Assembly: GCF_001942405.1 (NCBI RefSeq)
Contig: NZ_MKKA01000022.1
Location: 1-64,000 of the forward strand
DNA: 64,000 nt
Direction: 5' to 3'
Source: Ornithinimicrobium sp. CNJ-824
GTDB lineage: Bacteria > Actinomycetota > Actinomycetes > Actinomycetales > Dermatophilaceae
Below, piece by piece: positions 9,939 through 21,354 of the stretch. Numbering within the stretch: the stretch's first letter is position 1; each line of letters starts with the position of its first letter. The notes below the pieces were generated by a model. The model saw nothing but the letters and a program-made list of their open reading frames with translations. It had not been told where the DNA came from and ran no database searches. The position numbers and the translations under genes are program-made.

Positions 9939-9961
<23 letters not shown>
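9257..9961 (-). CDS. folE: GTP cyclohydrolase I
   Basis: A 234-aa enzyme for the first step of folate synthesis, GTP to 7,8-dihydroneopterin triphosphate. The zinc site is visible in [13 protein letters not shown] and [11 protein letters not shown], and [20 protein letters not shown] matches the family. The first 45 residues are a low-complexity Gly/Pro/Asp tail beyond the usual length. Its start lies 23 bp inside the end of ftsH, an arrangement common in actinobacteria, so the folate genes are read with ftsH. Confidence 0.95.
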
Positions 9962-11975
<2,014 letters not shown>

Positions 11976-12122
11976 GTGGTCGCGTCGGGGTCGGCGCGGG
12001 TCGGACGCGCTGGCCCCGGTCCTCCTGATCGTTCGATGTCGGCACGGGTCTCCTGCCGACAACGTGCGGCAGGGGGCCAGTGTTCCATCACCCGGGGGGC
12101 CGCGCCCCCTGGCACCCCCCGG

Positions 12123-12674
<552 letters not shown>

Positions 12675-12754
12675 GGGCCTGCTCCTTCGTGTCGGGGGTC
12701 GTCGTCCCGGGTCGAACGTCCCGGGGTCGGGGTGCAGCGTTCGTGGCCATTCAA

Positions 12755-13759
12755 CTACGGACGGCCCAGGTGCAGCAGGCCGCCCTCCCGCCGGGCCCGC
12801 ACCGAGCCGGGCAGGTGGACCGGCCCCTGCCCGTGCCAGTCCGTGACCAGGGTGTCGACGGCGCGCAGGTGCTCGCCGGTGAGGTCGGTGCCCGGGCTGC
12901 CCTCGGCCAGGGCGACGCGGCGCCAGAGCCGGCGACGCACGGCGGGGGGCAGGGCCCGCACGGCGCGCACCTCCCACGGGGGCGGTCCCAGGTCCTCGTA
13001 CGCCCTGGCGCTCACCTCCTCGAGGGCGTCGGCGTCGTCGCGCAGCAGCTCGGCCGACCGCGCCAGGCCGGCCACGAGCCCCGGGCCGAGCTCGTCCTCG
13101 AGCAGGACCATCGCCAGACGGGCACGCACCCGGGCGAAGCGGGGATCGGCGTTGTGCGGGTCGGTCCAGGGCGTCAGCCCCAGGGAGCCGCAGGCCTGCA
13201 CGGTCTGGGCCCGGCCGACCCCCAGGAACGGTCGGACCAGCCGCACCTCCGGGTCCGCCCCGAGGGCGCGGACGGGGCGCATGCCGGCCAGCGACCGGGC
13301 CCCCGAGCCGCGGGCCAGGCCCAGCAGCACCTGCTCGGCCTGGTCGTCCCGGGTGTGCCCGGTGAGGACCGCCACCGCCCCGAGCCGGCGGGCCGCCGCC
13401 AGGAGCGCGGCATACCGGGCCCGCCGCGCCGCCCCCTCGGGCCCCGGCCCCGGACCCGACGCCGGGGTGGCGGCCCCGTCGACCCGGACGACCTCCACCG
13501 GGCTCAGGCCCAGCGCCCGGCACGCCTCGGCGGCCTCGGCGGCGACCCGCCGGGAGCCGTCCTGGAGCCCGTGGTCGACGACGGCGGCACCGGCCGTGAG
13601 CCCCGCCCGGGACGCCTCGAACGCGGTGGCCGCGGCGAGCGCGAGGGAGTCGGCCCCGCCCGAGCAGGCGACGAGCACCGGCCCGGCCGTCGGCAGGGAC
13701 GCCAGCGTCCGGCGCACGGCCACGCGGGTGGCGGCGACGGCGGGGTGCGGCCCGGGCAC
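12755..13759 (-). CDS. tilS: tRNA(Ile)-lysidine synthetase
   Basis: A 334-aa protein with the N-type ATP pyrophosphatase loop [10 protein letters not shown], then [40 protein letters not shown] and [15 protein letters not shown]. TilS adds lysine to C34 of tRNA-Ile(CAU) so that it reads AUA, an essential task. GTG start; it lies 16 bp after the metalloprotease gene and 80 bp before hpt. Confidence 0.94.
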   Translation of the reverse strand: MPGPHPAVAATRVAVRRTLASLPTAGPVLVACSGGADSLALAAATAFEASRAGLTAGAAVVDHGLQDGSRRVAAEAAEACRALGLSPVEVVRVDGAATPASGPGPGPEGAARRARYAALLAAARRLGAVAVLTGHTRDDQAEQVLLGLARGSGARSLAGMRPVRALGADPEVRLVRPFLGVGRAQTVQACGSLGLTPWTDPHNADPRFARVRARLAMVLLEDELGPGLVAGLARSAELLRDDADALEEVSARAYEDLGPPPWEVRAVRALPPAVRRRLWRRVALAEGSPGTDLTGEHLRAVDTLVTDWHGQGPVHLPGSVRARREGGLLHLGRP

Positions 13760-13775
13760 GGGAGCGACCGACGGG

Positions 13776-14954
13776 TCAGCCGTGGACCCGGGCGACCCAG
13801 GTGTGCGGCTCGGCGATCTCGGTGGGCCGCGGCAGGGTCTGCGGCGAGGTCCACACGGCGTTGAAGCCGTCCACGCCGACCTGGTCCGTCACGGCCCGGA
13901 CGAAGACGGCGCCGTCGTGGTACTGACGCATCTTGGCCTCCATCCCCAGCAGCCGCCGCAGCAGCTTGTCGACGCCGCCGGCCCCCTTGCGCCGCTCGGT
14001 GAACCGGGACCGGATGGTGGCCACCGTGGGGATCACGCTGGGGCCCACCTCGTCCATGACGACGTCGGCGTGCCCCTCGAGCAGGGACATCACCGCGGTC
14101 ACCTCGGCGAGCCGTTCACGCTGCTCGGGGCTGGCCAGCACCTGGGTGATGTCGGTGTCGCCGCGCAGCACGCCCGGGACCTGGGACACGATCTCCCCCA
14201 GCCGCTGGGCGAGCTGGTCCGGCTCGGGCATCATCCGGGCACCCACGGAGCGGGCCTGCTCGATGAGGTGCTCCCGCAGCCAGGGCACCGCGGTGAACTG
14301 CACCCGGTGGGTCTCCTCGTGCATCGCCACCCACAGGCGGAAGTCCCCGGCGTCCACGTCCAGCTCGCGCTCGGCGGCCAGGATGTTGGGGGCCACGAAC
14401 ATCAGCCGGGGCGTGCCCTGCGGCGCGAGGTCGTACTGGCCCAGCACCTTGGTGGAGATCCACGACAGCATCCCGGCGACCTCCGTGCCGGTGACCGCCG
14501 AGCCGATCCGCTGGGCGGTGGGGCCGACCTCGGCCAGCTCCTTGCCGCGCGTCCGGGCCCGGGCCCGGTCGGCCACCCGCTTCCTGGACACGACCTCGTC
14601 GAGGACGGGGGCCAGCATGGCTCCCATCGACGCGGCGTTGGCGGCGATCCACCCCGGACGGTCGACGACGAGGGCGGGCGGGGTCCCCGGGGGCGTGCGC
14701 AGCCGTGCCGTGGTCGCCACCGGCTCGACCGCGCGTGCGCCCGCGGACCGGAGCTCGGCGACGAGCTGCTCGATCTCGGCGCGGCCCGCGCGGGGCCCCG
14801 GGGGCACGAGCCGGCGCGCGGCGGCCGCGGCGAGGTCCCAGTCGACCAGGTCGTGGCCGGCGAGGCCCTCGGCGTCGTCGTCCGGGGTGGCCGGCGGCGG
14901 GGCGCCCCCGGGCTCGGTGCCGGTCTGGCCGTGGGGGTCGGGGCTGGTGGTCAT
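13776..14954 (-). CDS. zinc-dependent metalloprotease, DUF2342/F420-biosynthesis-associated type
   Basis: A 392-aa protein with the HExxH zinc motif in [16 protein letters not shown] and a second conserved block [20 protein letters not shown]. It matches the actinobacterial DUF2342 family, encoded next to dacB and tilS in most actinobacteria. The first 30 residues are disordered. The substrate is unknown to me. The start is the ATG at 14954, 47 bp after the dacB stop. Confidence 0.9.
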   Translation of the reverse strand: MTTSPDPHGQTGTEPGGAPPPATPDDDAEGLAGHDLVDWDLAAAAARRLVPPGPRAGRAEIEQLVAELRSAGARAVEPVATTARLRTPPGTPPALVVDRPGWIAANAASMGAMLAPVLDEVVSRKRVADRARARTRGKELAEVGPTAQRIGSAVTGTEVAGMLSWISTKVLGQYDLAPQGTPRLMFVAPNILAAERELDVDAGDFRLWVAMHEETHRVQFTAVPWLREHLIEQARSVGARMMPEPDQLAQRLGEIVSQVPGVLRGDTDITQVLASPEQRERLAEVTAVMSLLEGHADVVMDEVGPSVIPTVATIRSRFTERRKGAGGVDKLLRRLLGMEAKMRQYHDGAVFVRAVTDQVGVDGFNAVWTSPQTLPRPTEIAEPHTWVARVHG

Positions 14955-15001
14955 GGCCCGACGGTATGCGGTGCGGACGGTCCGCGCGAACGCCCGCGCC
15001 C

Positions 15002-16606
15002 TCAGGAGCAGCCGCAGCGGGCCAGCTCGGCCACCATCTCGTCGAGCACGGACCGGGCCTCCAGGACCGCGCCGTCCCGGCCGATCCGGTCGGCGCCCAG
15101 GGCGTAGACGAGGAGGCGGCCGTCCGCGGTGACGACCGTCCCGGCCAGCGACGTCACCCCGGGCAGCGACCCGGTCTTGGCCCGGGCGGTGCCGATGGCC
15201 GGGCCGTGCACCGGCAGGTGGAAGCGGGTCGCCAACGTCCCGGTGTAGCCGGCGATCGGCAGCCCTCCGGCCGCCAGCACCTCCTGCAGGTCGGGATGGC
15301 TCCCGTCGGCCCCCATGACGAGCAGGTCGGCGACGACCCGGGCCGGCAGGCGGGTCCCGTCCGACAACCCGCTCGTGTCGGCGAGCTCCACGCCGGTGAG
15401 GTCCACGCCGTAGGTCGACACGAGGGTCTCCTGGACCCACGCCGTGACGTCCTGCTGGTCGCCGGACCGGCCCGCGGCCACCGCGGCCTGCCGGGACAGC
15501 TGCTCCACCATGGCGTTGTCGCTGGTCGCCAGGGCGAGGGCGAGCACGTCCCGCACCGGGGCCGACCGCACCACGCCCAGCTCCTCGGCCACGCCCGCAC
15601 CCTGCGTGGCGGCGCCCGCGTCCCCGGCCGAGGTCGTGCCGCCCGGGTCGGGGTCCGTGCCGTCGGCCGTGGCCTCCCCCGGGGGCACCTCGACCTCGGG
15701 CACGTCCGGCAGCTCGGCCAGGTCCTCGGGGTCGCTGATCTCGGCACCGTCCTCGGCGAGGATCGCGACGCCCTCCTGCACGAGGGCGGCGGCGAAGGCC
15801 CGGACCGCCTCCTGCGCCGGGTCGTCCGGGGACGGGTAGAACGGCAGGGCGCGGTCCTCCTCCAGGCCCAGCTGGACGATCCGGCCGGTGTAGCCCTCCG
15901 AGACCCACAGGTCGGTCCAGGAGCCCAGGACGTCCGGCCCGGCGGCGTGGCCCAGGTCCACCTGCAGCCGCACCGGACCGCCCGGCCCGTCCTCCGCCAG
16001 GGCCTCGGCGACCTGGGCCGCCAGGTCGCCGAGCCCGGCGTGCCCGGCCACGGCGTCGGGGTCCCCCTCCCCCCGGGCGAGGAGCATGTCGCCACCGGCG
16101 ACCAGCACGAGGTCCTGCGGCCCGGCGCCCCGCACCGCCCGCGTCGCGAAGGTGTCCCCGACGTCCAGCCCGGTGACCACCGCGGCGGCGGCCAGGATCT
16201 TCGTGGTGGAGGCGGGCGTGAGCAGGCGGTCGGCGTTGCGGTCGAGCAGGTGCTCCCCGGTCAGCGCGTCCCGCACGGCGACCGCGCGCCGGTTGGCCGG
16301 GCCCAGCCACCGGCTGTCCAGCTCGTCCTCCAGCGCCTCCTCCACCTGGGCCGGGTCGGGCACCGGGCCGTCGGCGACCTGCCCCAGCGGGGAGGTCGTC
16401 GTGGTGATGAGCGGCCGCACCTGGGCCGGGCTGGTGGGAGCGGGCGCCGAGGTGGCCCCCGCCGGGTCCGGCGAGGTCGTCGTGACGGCGTCCTCGGGCG
16501 CGGAGGTCGCGCCCCCGTCGTCCGGGGCGCCGAGCGCGGGGGCCCCGGCGAGCAGCGCACCCAGGGTCAGGGCCGAGGCGACGGTGCGGACGTGGGAGCG
16601 GTGCAC
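15002..16606 (-). CDS. dacB: D-alanyl-D-alanine carboxypeptidase/endopeptidase (PBP4 class)
   Basis: A 534-aa secreted or anchored penicillin-binding protein that trims peptidoglycan peptides. A signal peptide covers about residues 1-26 (VASALTLGALLAGAPALG), followed by a Ser/Thr/Pro linker. Active-site motifs are STTK (SxxK), SDN (SxN) and KTGSLPG. A low-complexity acidic insert (about residues 300-350) lies before the SDN motif. GTG start at 16606 with AGGAAA upstream. Divergent from ppa; the 91-bp gap must hold both promoters. Confidence 0.92.
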   Translation of the reverse strand: MHRSHVRTVASALTLGALLAGAPALGAPDDGGATSAPEDAVTTTSPDPAGATSAPAPTSPAQVRPLITTTTSPLGQVADGPVPDPAQVEEALEDELDSRWLGPANRRAVAVRDALTGEHLLDRNADRLLTPASTTKILAAAAVVTGLDVGDTFATRAVRGAGPQDLVLVAGGDMLLARGEGDPDAVAGHAGLGDLAAQVAEALAEDGPGGPVRLQVDLGHAAGPDVLGSWTDLWVSEGYTGRIVQLGLEEDRALPFYPSPDDPAQEAVRAFAAALVQEGVAILAEDGAEISDPEDLAELPDVPEVEVPPGEATADGTDPDPGGTTSAGDAGAATQGAGVAEELGVVRSAPVRDVLALALATSDNAMVEQLSRQAAVAAGRSGDQQDVTAWVQETLVSTYGVDLTGVELADTSGLSDGTRLPARVVADLLVMGADGSHPDLQEVLAAGGLPIAGYTGTLATRFHLPVHGPAIGTARAKTGSLPGVTSLAGTVVTADGRLLVYALGADRIGRDGAVLEARSVLDEMVAELARCGCS

Positions 16607-16697
16607 CGTTTCCTGCCCTCCGTGGTCGGCGCTCCCCCGGATAGGGAACACTGTGGGCTAGAGCCTAAGCCGAACCCACCAGAAGAGAGCAGCGCAC

Positions 16698-17219
16698 ATG
16701 CACTTCGACGTGACGATCGAGATCCCGCAGGGCAGCCGCAACAAGTACGAGGTCGACCACGCGACCGGCCGTATCCGGCTGGACCGGATGCTGTTCACCG
16801 CGACCCGCTACCCCGCCGACTACGGCTACATCGAGGAGACGCTGGGGGAGGACGGCGACCCCCTGGACGCCCTCGTCCTGCTCGACGAGCCGACCTGGCC
16901 GGGATGCCTGGTCGCGGCACGACCGATCGGCATGTTCCACATGCGCGACGAGGCCGGCGGCGACGACAAGATCATCTGCGTGCCGGCCGACGACCCGCGC
17001 AAGAGCAACATCCGCGAGCTGGAGCACATCAGCGAGCACACCCGCCTGGAGATCCAGCACTTCTTCGAGGTCTACAAGGACCTGGAGCCGGGCAAGTCCG
17101 TGGAGGGCGCCCACTGGGCAGGCCGCGAGGAGGCCGAGCGCTGCTACGAGGAGGCCGTGCAGCGGGCCAAGGACGCCGGCCTGTCCACGGCGCGCTGGCC
17201 GATGCCCTCCCACGACTGA
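16698..17219 (+). CDS. ppa: inorganic pyrophosphatase
   Basis: A 173-aa family I pyrophosphatase that hydrolyses PPi in the cytoplasm. Signature residues are in [32 protein letters not shown] (the Mg2+-binding DGDPLD) and CVPADDPR. Length is normal. AGAGAG upstream can serve as ribosome-binding site. A strong hairpin follows. Confidence 0.97.
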   Translation: MHFDVTIEIPQGSRNKYEVDHATGRIRLDRMLFTATRYPADYGYIEETLGEDGDPLDALVLLDEPTWPGCLVAARPIGMFHMRDEAGGDDKIICVPADDPRKSNIRELEHISEHTRLEIQHFFEVYKDLEPGKSVEGAHWAGREEAERCYEEAVQRAKDAGLSTARWPMPSHD

Positions 17220-17265
17220 CCTCTCCGGCGGCTGCCACCGACGACGCGCGGCAGCACCCCGGACG

Positions 17266-17306
17266 CAGCAGCACCCCGGGCCGTGGAACGGGCCGGGGTG
17301 CTGCTG
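17266..17306 (+). terminator. hairpin after ppa
   Basis: Perfect 14-bp stem: CAGCAGCACCCCGG (17266-17279) pairs with CCGGGGTGCTGCTG (17293-17306) around a 13-nt loop. There is no T tract, as is usual in high-GC actinobacteria. It lies immediately before the integrated element. Confidence 0.7.
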
Positions 17307-17311
17307 GGACG

Positions 17312-17353
17312 AGCCGCCTAAGGGAATCGAACCCTTGACCTATTCATTACGAG
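17312..17353 (-). repeat. left attachment site: displaced 3' part of tRNA-Thr
   Basis: The segment repeats the acceptor, T arm, variable loop and anticodon loop of the tRNA at 25291-25364. It differs at 17320, 17321, 17335 and 17336; these are two compensating pairs in the T stem. No 5' half follows, so it is a fragment and not a gene. The identical 17-bp block 17337-17353 marks the region where strand exchange took place. Confidence 0.85.
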
Positions 17354-17600
17354 GGACTTTCAACCCTGTATGGCGTGGCTCACCGGAAGTGGTATCCGTT
17401 GGCTGACCTGCGACGATGCGTCGAGAGAGGTCGATGGGTGTTGGTGGGTCGTGGGGGCAGTTGTGCACTGGATGTGCACAGAGGCTGCTCAGAGGTCGCG
17501 CTCCAGCGGTAGCGAGAAGAGACGTCGAAGAGGGCCGGCTCCCGGGACACGAACCGGGGCCGACCCCCTCCAGCTCACAACCTGAGGAGACCGAACTGTC
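17354..17600. other. element left end, non-coding, with integrase arm-site candidates
   Basis: No convincing gene is seen in these 247 bp. TGTGCAC occurs twice (17462-17468 and 17474-17480), and TTGTGCACTGGA (17461-17472) recurs at 25221-25232 near the other end. This fits arm-type binding sites of a tyrosine integrase. A 71-aa open frame from 17370 has no ribosome-binding site or family match and is not called. Confidence 0.5.
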
Positions 17601-18146
17601 ATGAGCCGCACCAACGAGAAGATCATCCCACCGACGTCCGACAGCGCGTGCCCGTCGTGGTGCGAGTCGGAGCGTCACGAGCCGGGGCAGAGGCCACAGA
17701 GTCACTGGAGGGTCCTGGTGCGCCAGGTCCTGCCGGCCGGGGACCACGAGGAGGTGTTCAGCGTGTGGCTGGGCTCCTCCGAGACAGAGCCGGAGCCGTC
17801 CGTCGCGCTGCGGGTCGGCGGGGGCGTCCCGCGGGCCGTCGAGCTGGAGTCGCTGCTCCAGCTGCGGCAGGAGCTGGACGTCGCAATCGAGGCCGTGACC
17901 GCGGCTCGCACTGCGACGTGCACGGACTGCGGGAAGGCCTTCGCACCGTTCGAGGACGAGGAGGGCGAGGGCCGGGACGAGGGCGCGTGCCTGCGGTGCC
18001 GCCTGGAGCGCCAGAGAGCACGCCGGCCGCGCCTGGTGCGCTCGGCCGCGAGCGCCCCCGGTAGGACAGTAGCGGGTCAGGCTGCGTCGGGGTCGGCCGT
18101 GGCCTTGCGGCGTCGAGGGGAGAGGTCCACCCCGCCCCAGACGTAG
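17601..18146 (+). CDS. DUF6907-like protein with a zinc-ribbon-like CxxC pair
   Basis: A 181-aa protein whose N-terminus CPSWCESERHEPG resembles the DUF6907 proteins (CPxWC...H) common on actinobacterial plasmids and integrative elements. A second cysteine set, CTDCGKAF and CLRCR (about residues 117-148), could bind zinc. The ATG at 17601 follows GAGGAG with an 11-nt gap. The last 70 bp overlap the 3' end of the convergent whiB gene. Function unknown. Confidence 0.6.
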   Translation: MSRTNEKIIPPTSDSACPSWCESERHEPGQRPQSHWRVLVRQVLPAGDHEEVFSVWLGSSETEPEPSVALRVGGGVPRAVELESLLQLRQELDVAIEAVTAARTATCTDCGKAFAPFEDEEGEGRDEGACLRCRLERQRARRPRLVRSAASAPGRTVAGQAASGSAVALRRRGERSTPPQT

Positions 18147-18367
18147 TGGTCCTCCCCGCTGGAGAGGGCAGCGGCTGAGCACGCTGTCAGCGCGGGGCAG
18201 AACGCGCACACCTCGGCGGCCTCGGCGCGTTCCCGCGGGTCGTCGGAGGTGTGCCGCGGGTCGTCGGTGCAGGGGAGCGTGCCGCCGGCGTCCTCGACCT
18301 CGGCGCGGATGATCCAGAACGTCTCCCACTCGACGGTGGGGCTCAGGCCTTCCAGCGCTCGGTGCAC
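18077..18367 (-). CDS. WhiB family iron-sulfur regulator
   Basis: A 96-aa WhiB-like protein with four cluster cysteines (one in LPCTDDP, two in VCAFC, one in LTACS) and the turn YVWGGVDLSPRR. WhiB proteins carry a [4Fe-4S] cluster and modify sigma-A-dependent transcription. Copies on actinophages and mobile elements can shut host genes off. The GTG at 18367 has TACGCT (18374-18379) six nt upstream and no Shine-Dalgarno, so it is likely leaderless. A palindrome lies next to the promoter. Confidence 0.85.
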   Translation of the reverse strand: MHRALEGLSPTVEWETFWIIRAEVEDAGGTLPCTDDPRHTSDDPRERAEAAEVCAFCPALTACSAAALSSGEDHYVWGGVDLSPRRRKATADPDAA

Positions 18368-18373
18368 GAGTAG

Positions 18374-18394
18374 AGCGTATCGAGAATGGTTCTC
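18374..18394 (-). promoter_or_regulatory. whiB -10 box and adjacent operator-like palindrome
   Basis: TACGCT (18374-18379, minus strand) is followed upstream by GAGAATGGTTCTC (18382-18394), a perfect 5-bp inverted repeat around TGG. The half GAGAACC recurs at 23342-23348 near the XRE gene, so one element regulator may bind both. The rest of 18395-18593 shows no gene. Confidence 0.5.
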
Positions 18395-18593
18395 ACGTTC
18401 GCGAGGCTCGGCCGGGGGAGTTCCTGGGTTGTGTGCCCCGTCCTGGGCGCAGGTGGGCCTTTGGTGCTCGCGTCGGCCCCGGCAGAAAGGGCCCGTGGCC
18501 GGCGCTGGGCCTCACCTTCGATTCGTCACCCGGAGGAGAGAGGGGGACGTGACGTTGACGCTCAGGACGGGGCAGGTTCGGGGGGGCGGCTGC

Positions 18594-19193
18594 TCAGGGG
18601 TAGAGCTCGTTGCTGATGCCGGCCGTCATCTCCCAGTGCCGCATCCGGTCGCGGTAGTCGGCGTTGCTGCTGTCGTGGCCGTGCTCCATCTCGGCCTCTG
18701 CTGAGCGCATCTCGTCCGCGGGGGTGAATCGCTCGAAGAGAGCCAGGGCGGCGCGGCTGTCTGCCCGGGCCGCTGCGTGCCGGACGTGCCAGGGGAGCTC
18801 ACGCAGACGGGACGGGTCGATCCCCGACGCGGTGAACACCGGCAGGTCTCCGGTCGCGAAGAGGGTCGGGGCCGGCTGGGCGGCGAGCATGTGCCGTGCA
18901 AGCTCGGGCTTGGACTGCTTGATCTCGTCCAGGAGCGGGTTCAGCGCCGTTGTGGAGACGGTGACCGTCTCACCGTTGGATGCGCGGTAGGTGACCTTCT
19001 CGCCGGAGGCACGGGCGGAGGTGGCCCTGGGGGGCACCTGGGGCGAGGGCGCGCTCTGCCGCGGGGGTGCTGCGGCGCGGACGTCGTCGGCCGTGACGCG
19101 GCCGCCCGCTCCGGATCCGGTGATGGTGGCGAGGTCTACACCGAGACGGGCCGCGAGCGCGTTCACGAGGGGCGTGTGGTGCTGGATGGTCAT
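18594..19193 (-). CDS. protein with peripheral-subunit-binding-like domain
   Basis: A 199-aa protein. Residues about 8-41 (LVNALAARLGVDLATITGSGAGGRVTADDVRAA, given here only as key points: LGVDL, TGSGAGGR, ADDV) match the E3-binding domain of 2-oxo acid dehydrogenase acyltransferases. No lipoyl or catalytic domain follows. A Pro/Ser linker leads to a charged helical C-terminus. The gene is last in its chain, and its ATG overlaps the upstream HTH-gene stop (ATGA). Such domains in mobile-element proteins have unknown use; partner binding is an inference. Confidence 0.6.
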   Translation of the reverse strand: MTIQHHTPLVNALAARLGVDLATITGSGAGGRVTADDVRAAAPPRQSAPSPQVPPRATSARASGEKVTYRASNGETVTVSTTALNPLLDEIKQSKPELARHMLAAQPAPTLFATGDLPVFTASGIDPSRLRELPWHVRHAAARADSRAALALFERFTPADEMRSAEAEMEHGHDSSNADYRDRMRHWEMTAGISNELYP

Positions 19194-20067
19194 GGGGAGA
19201 CTTTCTGTGCGAGGTGGTCACGACGGGCGCGGACGTCGTCGGCGGGGATGAGCCAGGCGCGGCCGCTGTTCCGGGCGTGGGGAGGGACCCACGGGCGATG
19301 AGGTCGCAGACGTTGCGGGGCGTGCAGCCCAGCTCGTCCGCGGCCGCCGTGGTGGTCATCCACTCCATGAGGTCAGAGCCTGCCCCGTCCGTGCGGGTCG
19401 GAACTTCCGATCTTCCGCGAGGTTCCGTGAGCAGTCGTCGTGCCAGGGCCAGGAGGTTCCGCACGACGCGCGGGGGGCCGTGGGTCACGCGGACGTCCGC
19501 CGCGGTGCGGTGCTCGGCGTAGGTCGCGCACCGGGCGATGTAGTCCAGGCCGTGAGGATCGAGCGAGGAGAGGACCGCGAGCGCTCGCAGGTAGGGGTCG
19601 CTCGAGCGGGGATCGACGGGCGGCGCGGGAGGGGTCGGGACGTGGAGGCGGTGCCGGGTCAGCGCAGCGGCGGGGATGACCCATCGGCCGGCCTCCTTGC
19701 GTGCGGGGAGGGACCCGCGGGCGATGCGGGCGCAGACGTTGCGGGGAGAGCAGCCCAGCCGGGAGGCGGCCTCGCGCGTGCTCAGGTGCTCCTCCTCGGT
19801 CGTGATCGGGTCCGGCCGGGGCCCGTCGTCCTCCTGGAGGTCGTGGACGGCCGCGGCGTAGGCCTCCGTCAGGACGTCGCGGGCGAGCTGGACGGCCGGG
19901 GCCTGAGCGGTGATCCCGTCCAGGCGGGCGAGCTCGTCCTCCGCGTAGGCGACGAGGTTCGCGAGGTGCACGACAGCCTGCGGGGAGCCGAGAGCGAGGC
20001 GGAGCGTGCCGGCGCGGAGGGCGATTTCGTCTCCTGATGTTGCCAGATGTTGCCTTGCTCGGCTCAT
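19190..20067 (-). pseudogene. tandem helix-turn-helix (excisionase-like) protein (frameshifted near C-terminus)
   Basis: Two similar MerR/excisionase-type DNA-binding units are present: STREAASRLGCSPRNVCARI with ARGSLPARKEAGRWVIP, and TTAAADELGCTPRNVCDLI with ARGSLP. The second breaks off near 19245; adding one base gives ARNSGRAWLIPADDVRARRD and a stop at 19190 that overlaps the next ATG by 4 bp, which strongly supports the repaired 292-aa reading. The N-terminus has an alpha-helical region. The start at 20067 is uncertain; an upstream in-frame start exists at 20199. Function: probably DNA binding at paired sites. Confidence 0.65.
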
Positions 20068-20228
20068 CGGCTCTGGAGGGTGTCCTCGCAGGCCAGGGGG
20101 CACGCCTGGGTGCCGCGTAACTCCGCGCGGGGCCTCCCGGAATGCGGCTGGGACCTCGGGGAGGGAGAGAAGAGGACTGGCGGGCTCTGACGAGGCCACC
20201 CCCTCCGATGATTCGAGGGGGTGCCCCT

Positions 20229-20260
20229 CCCCCGTCGCGCCTGGTGCGGCGCGACGGGGG
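20229..20260 (-). terminator. hairpin between element transcription units
   Basis: Perfect 13-bp stem CCCCCGTCGCGCC (20229-20241) / GGCGCGACGGGGG (20248-20260) with a 6-nt loop. It ends the unit that runs from 23221 to 20282 and separates it from the HTH gene. Confidence 0.7.
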
Positions 20261-20281
20261 ACAGGGCGGGTCGGGTCGTGC

Positions 20282-20644
20282 TCACGGTCGTCTCAGCGAG
20301 AACCGGGCGAGGGCGGCGTCGAGCTCGGCCACGCGGGCCTGGGCGCGGGCGATGTGCTCGTGTGCCTCCCGGGCCTCCTCGCCGGCCGTGGCGGCCGCCT
20401 GCTGGTGCTCACGGGCGTCCTGCTCCAGGTCCTCGGCCTCTACGACGAGGGCGGCGGCGGCCGCGCCCGGCAGGGTGCGTGCGGCCGCGCGCAGACGGTG
20501 GGCCTCGTGCACCGTCTCGTGGTAGTCGGACAGGGCCCGTGATCGGCGCACGTCAGCTGCTCGTGCGCTGCGGGAGAGGGCGTGCAGCGAGGCGGTCTCG
20601 GCAGCCCGCTCGCGTTCCAGGACGTCAACCGTGCTGCCGCTCAT
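20282..20644 (-). CDS. small coiled-coil protein
   Basis: A 120-aa Ala/Glu/Arg-rich protein that is helical almost throughout, with heptad-like spacing (LERERAAETASLHAL; EDLEQDAREHQQAAATAGEE). No family recognised. Its ATG overlaps the stop of the upstream gene (ATGA). A longer frame upstream is only the shadow of that gene. The role is unknown; oligomerisation is likely. Confidence 0.6.
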   Translation of the reverse strand: MSGSTVDVLERERAAETASLHALSRSARAADVRRSRALSDYHETVHEAHRLRAAARTLPGAAAAALVVEAEDLEQDAREHQQAAATAGEEAREAHEHIARAQARVAELDAALARFSLRRP

Positions 20645-21354
20645 GGGTGCACCGCCAGACGGGGCGTTCGGCAGAGCGCCGGGGGTGGCATCCATCCCGC
20701 GGCGACCCGCTCGAAGACCTCGGGGAACGTCTGGGCGGCGACGTGCACGGACACCCCGTAGTGGTCGGCTGCGGCATAGGTCTCTCTGGGCCAGAATCGG
20801 GCCGGGTCGGGTGAAAGACCTGTGATGATCGGGCCGACGATGAGGACGCGGGCGGCGCGCCACATGCCCCTGCCCTCGCGGATGAGCTCCAAGCCGGTGC
20901 CCTCGAAGTGTGCCTCCAGCTCCTCCTGACGCTCGGCCACGTCATCGACGCGGCGCACGCCACCCGCGCCCCGCACGCGCACGAGGGCCGGCGCGGGCCA
21001 GTCCCAGTGCGCGAGGACGTGGTCCGGGACGTTCCACGGCGGGTTGTGCACGCGCCGGGGATTCTCAGCCAGGAGCCTGTCGCGGACAGGGACCTTGCGC
21101 GCCGGCTCGCAGATCGCGGGGACGGCCGGGCGCAGGGCGTCGAGGTTGTCCGCGATGCGCCACCCGCAGTAGCAACCGAGCGCGGGCGGGTCGTGCTGCT
21201 CACCTGAGGGAGTGCCGTGGATCGGGCTGACGCAGACAGCCTGCTCGTCCTGCTCGACGGGAGACAGGTCCCCGACGAACGGCGCGCACAACCGGCCACG
21301 GTGCAAGTAGTAGAGCCTCCACCCGGTCAGCTCGTCGCGGTAGTCCTCGGTCAC
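20641..21354 (-). CDS. hypothetical element protein
   Basis: A 237-aa protein I do not recognise. It is rich in Trp, Pro and Cys, with a block GCYCGWRIADNLDALRP (about residues 60-76) that could hold a metal, and WNVPDHVLAHWDWP. No transmembrane segment. It starts at a GTG overlapping the upstream stop (GTGA) and ends in an ATGA overlap, so it sits inside a tight chain. A role in the element's regulation or maintenance is only inferred. Confidence 0.6.
   Translation of the reverse strand: MTEDYRDELTGWRLYYLHRGRLCAPFVGDLSPVEQDEQAVCVSPIHGTPSGEQHDPPALGCYCGWRIADNLDALRPAVPAICEPARKVPVRDRLLAENPRRVHNPPWNVPDHVLAHWDWPAPALVRVRGAGGVRRVDDVAERQEELEAHFEGTGLELIREGRGMWRAARVLIVGPIITGLSPDPARFWPRETYAAADHYGVSVHVAAQTFPEVFERVAAGWMPPPALCRTPRLAVHP

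Noticed and set aside
17312-17353. A second tRNA-Thr gene
   Set aside because: Only the 3' part is present; the sequence after 17353 cannot form the anticodon stem, D arm or acceptor 5' strand.
17370-17585. A 71-aa gene at the left end of the element
   Set aside because: No ribosome-binding site or leaderless box, no family match, and it covers the attachment and arm-site region.
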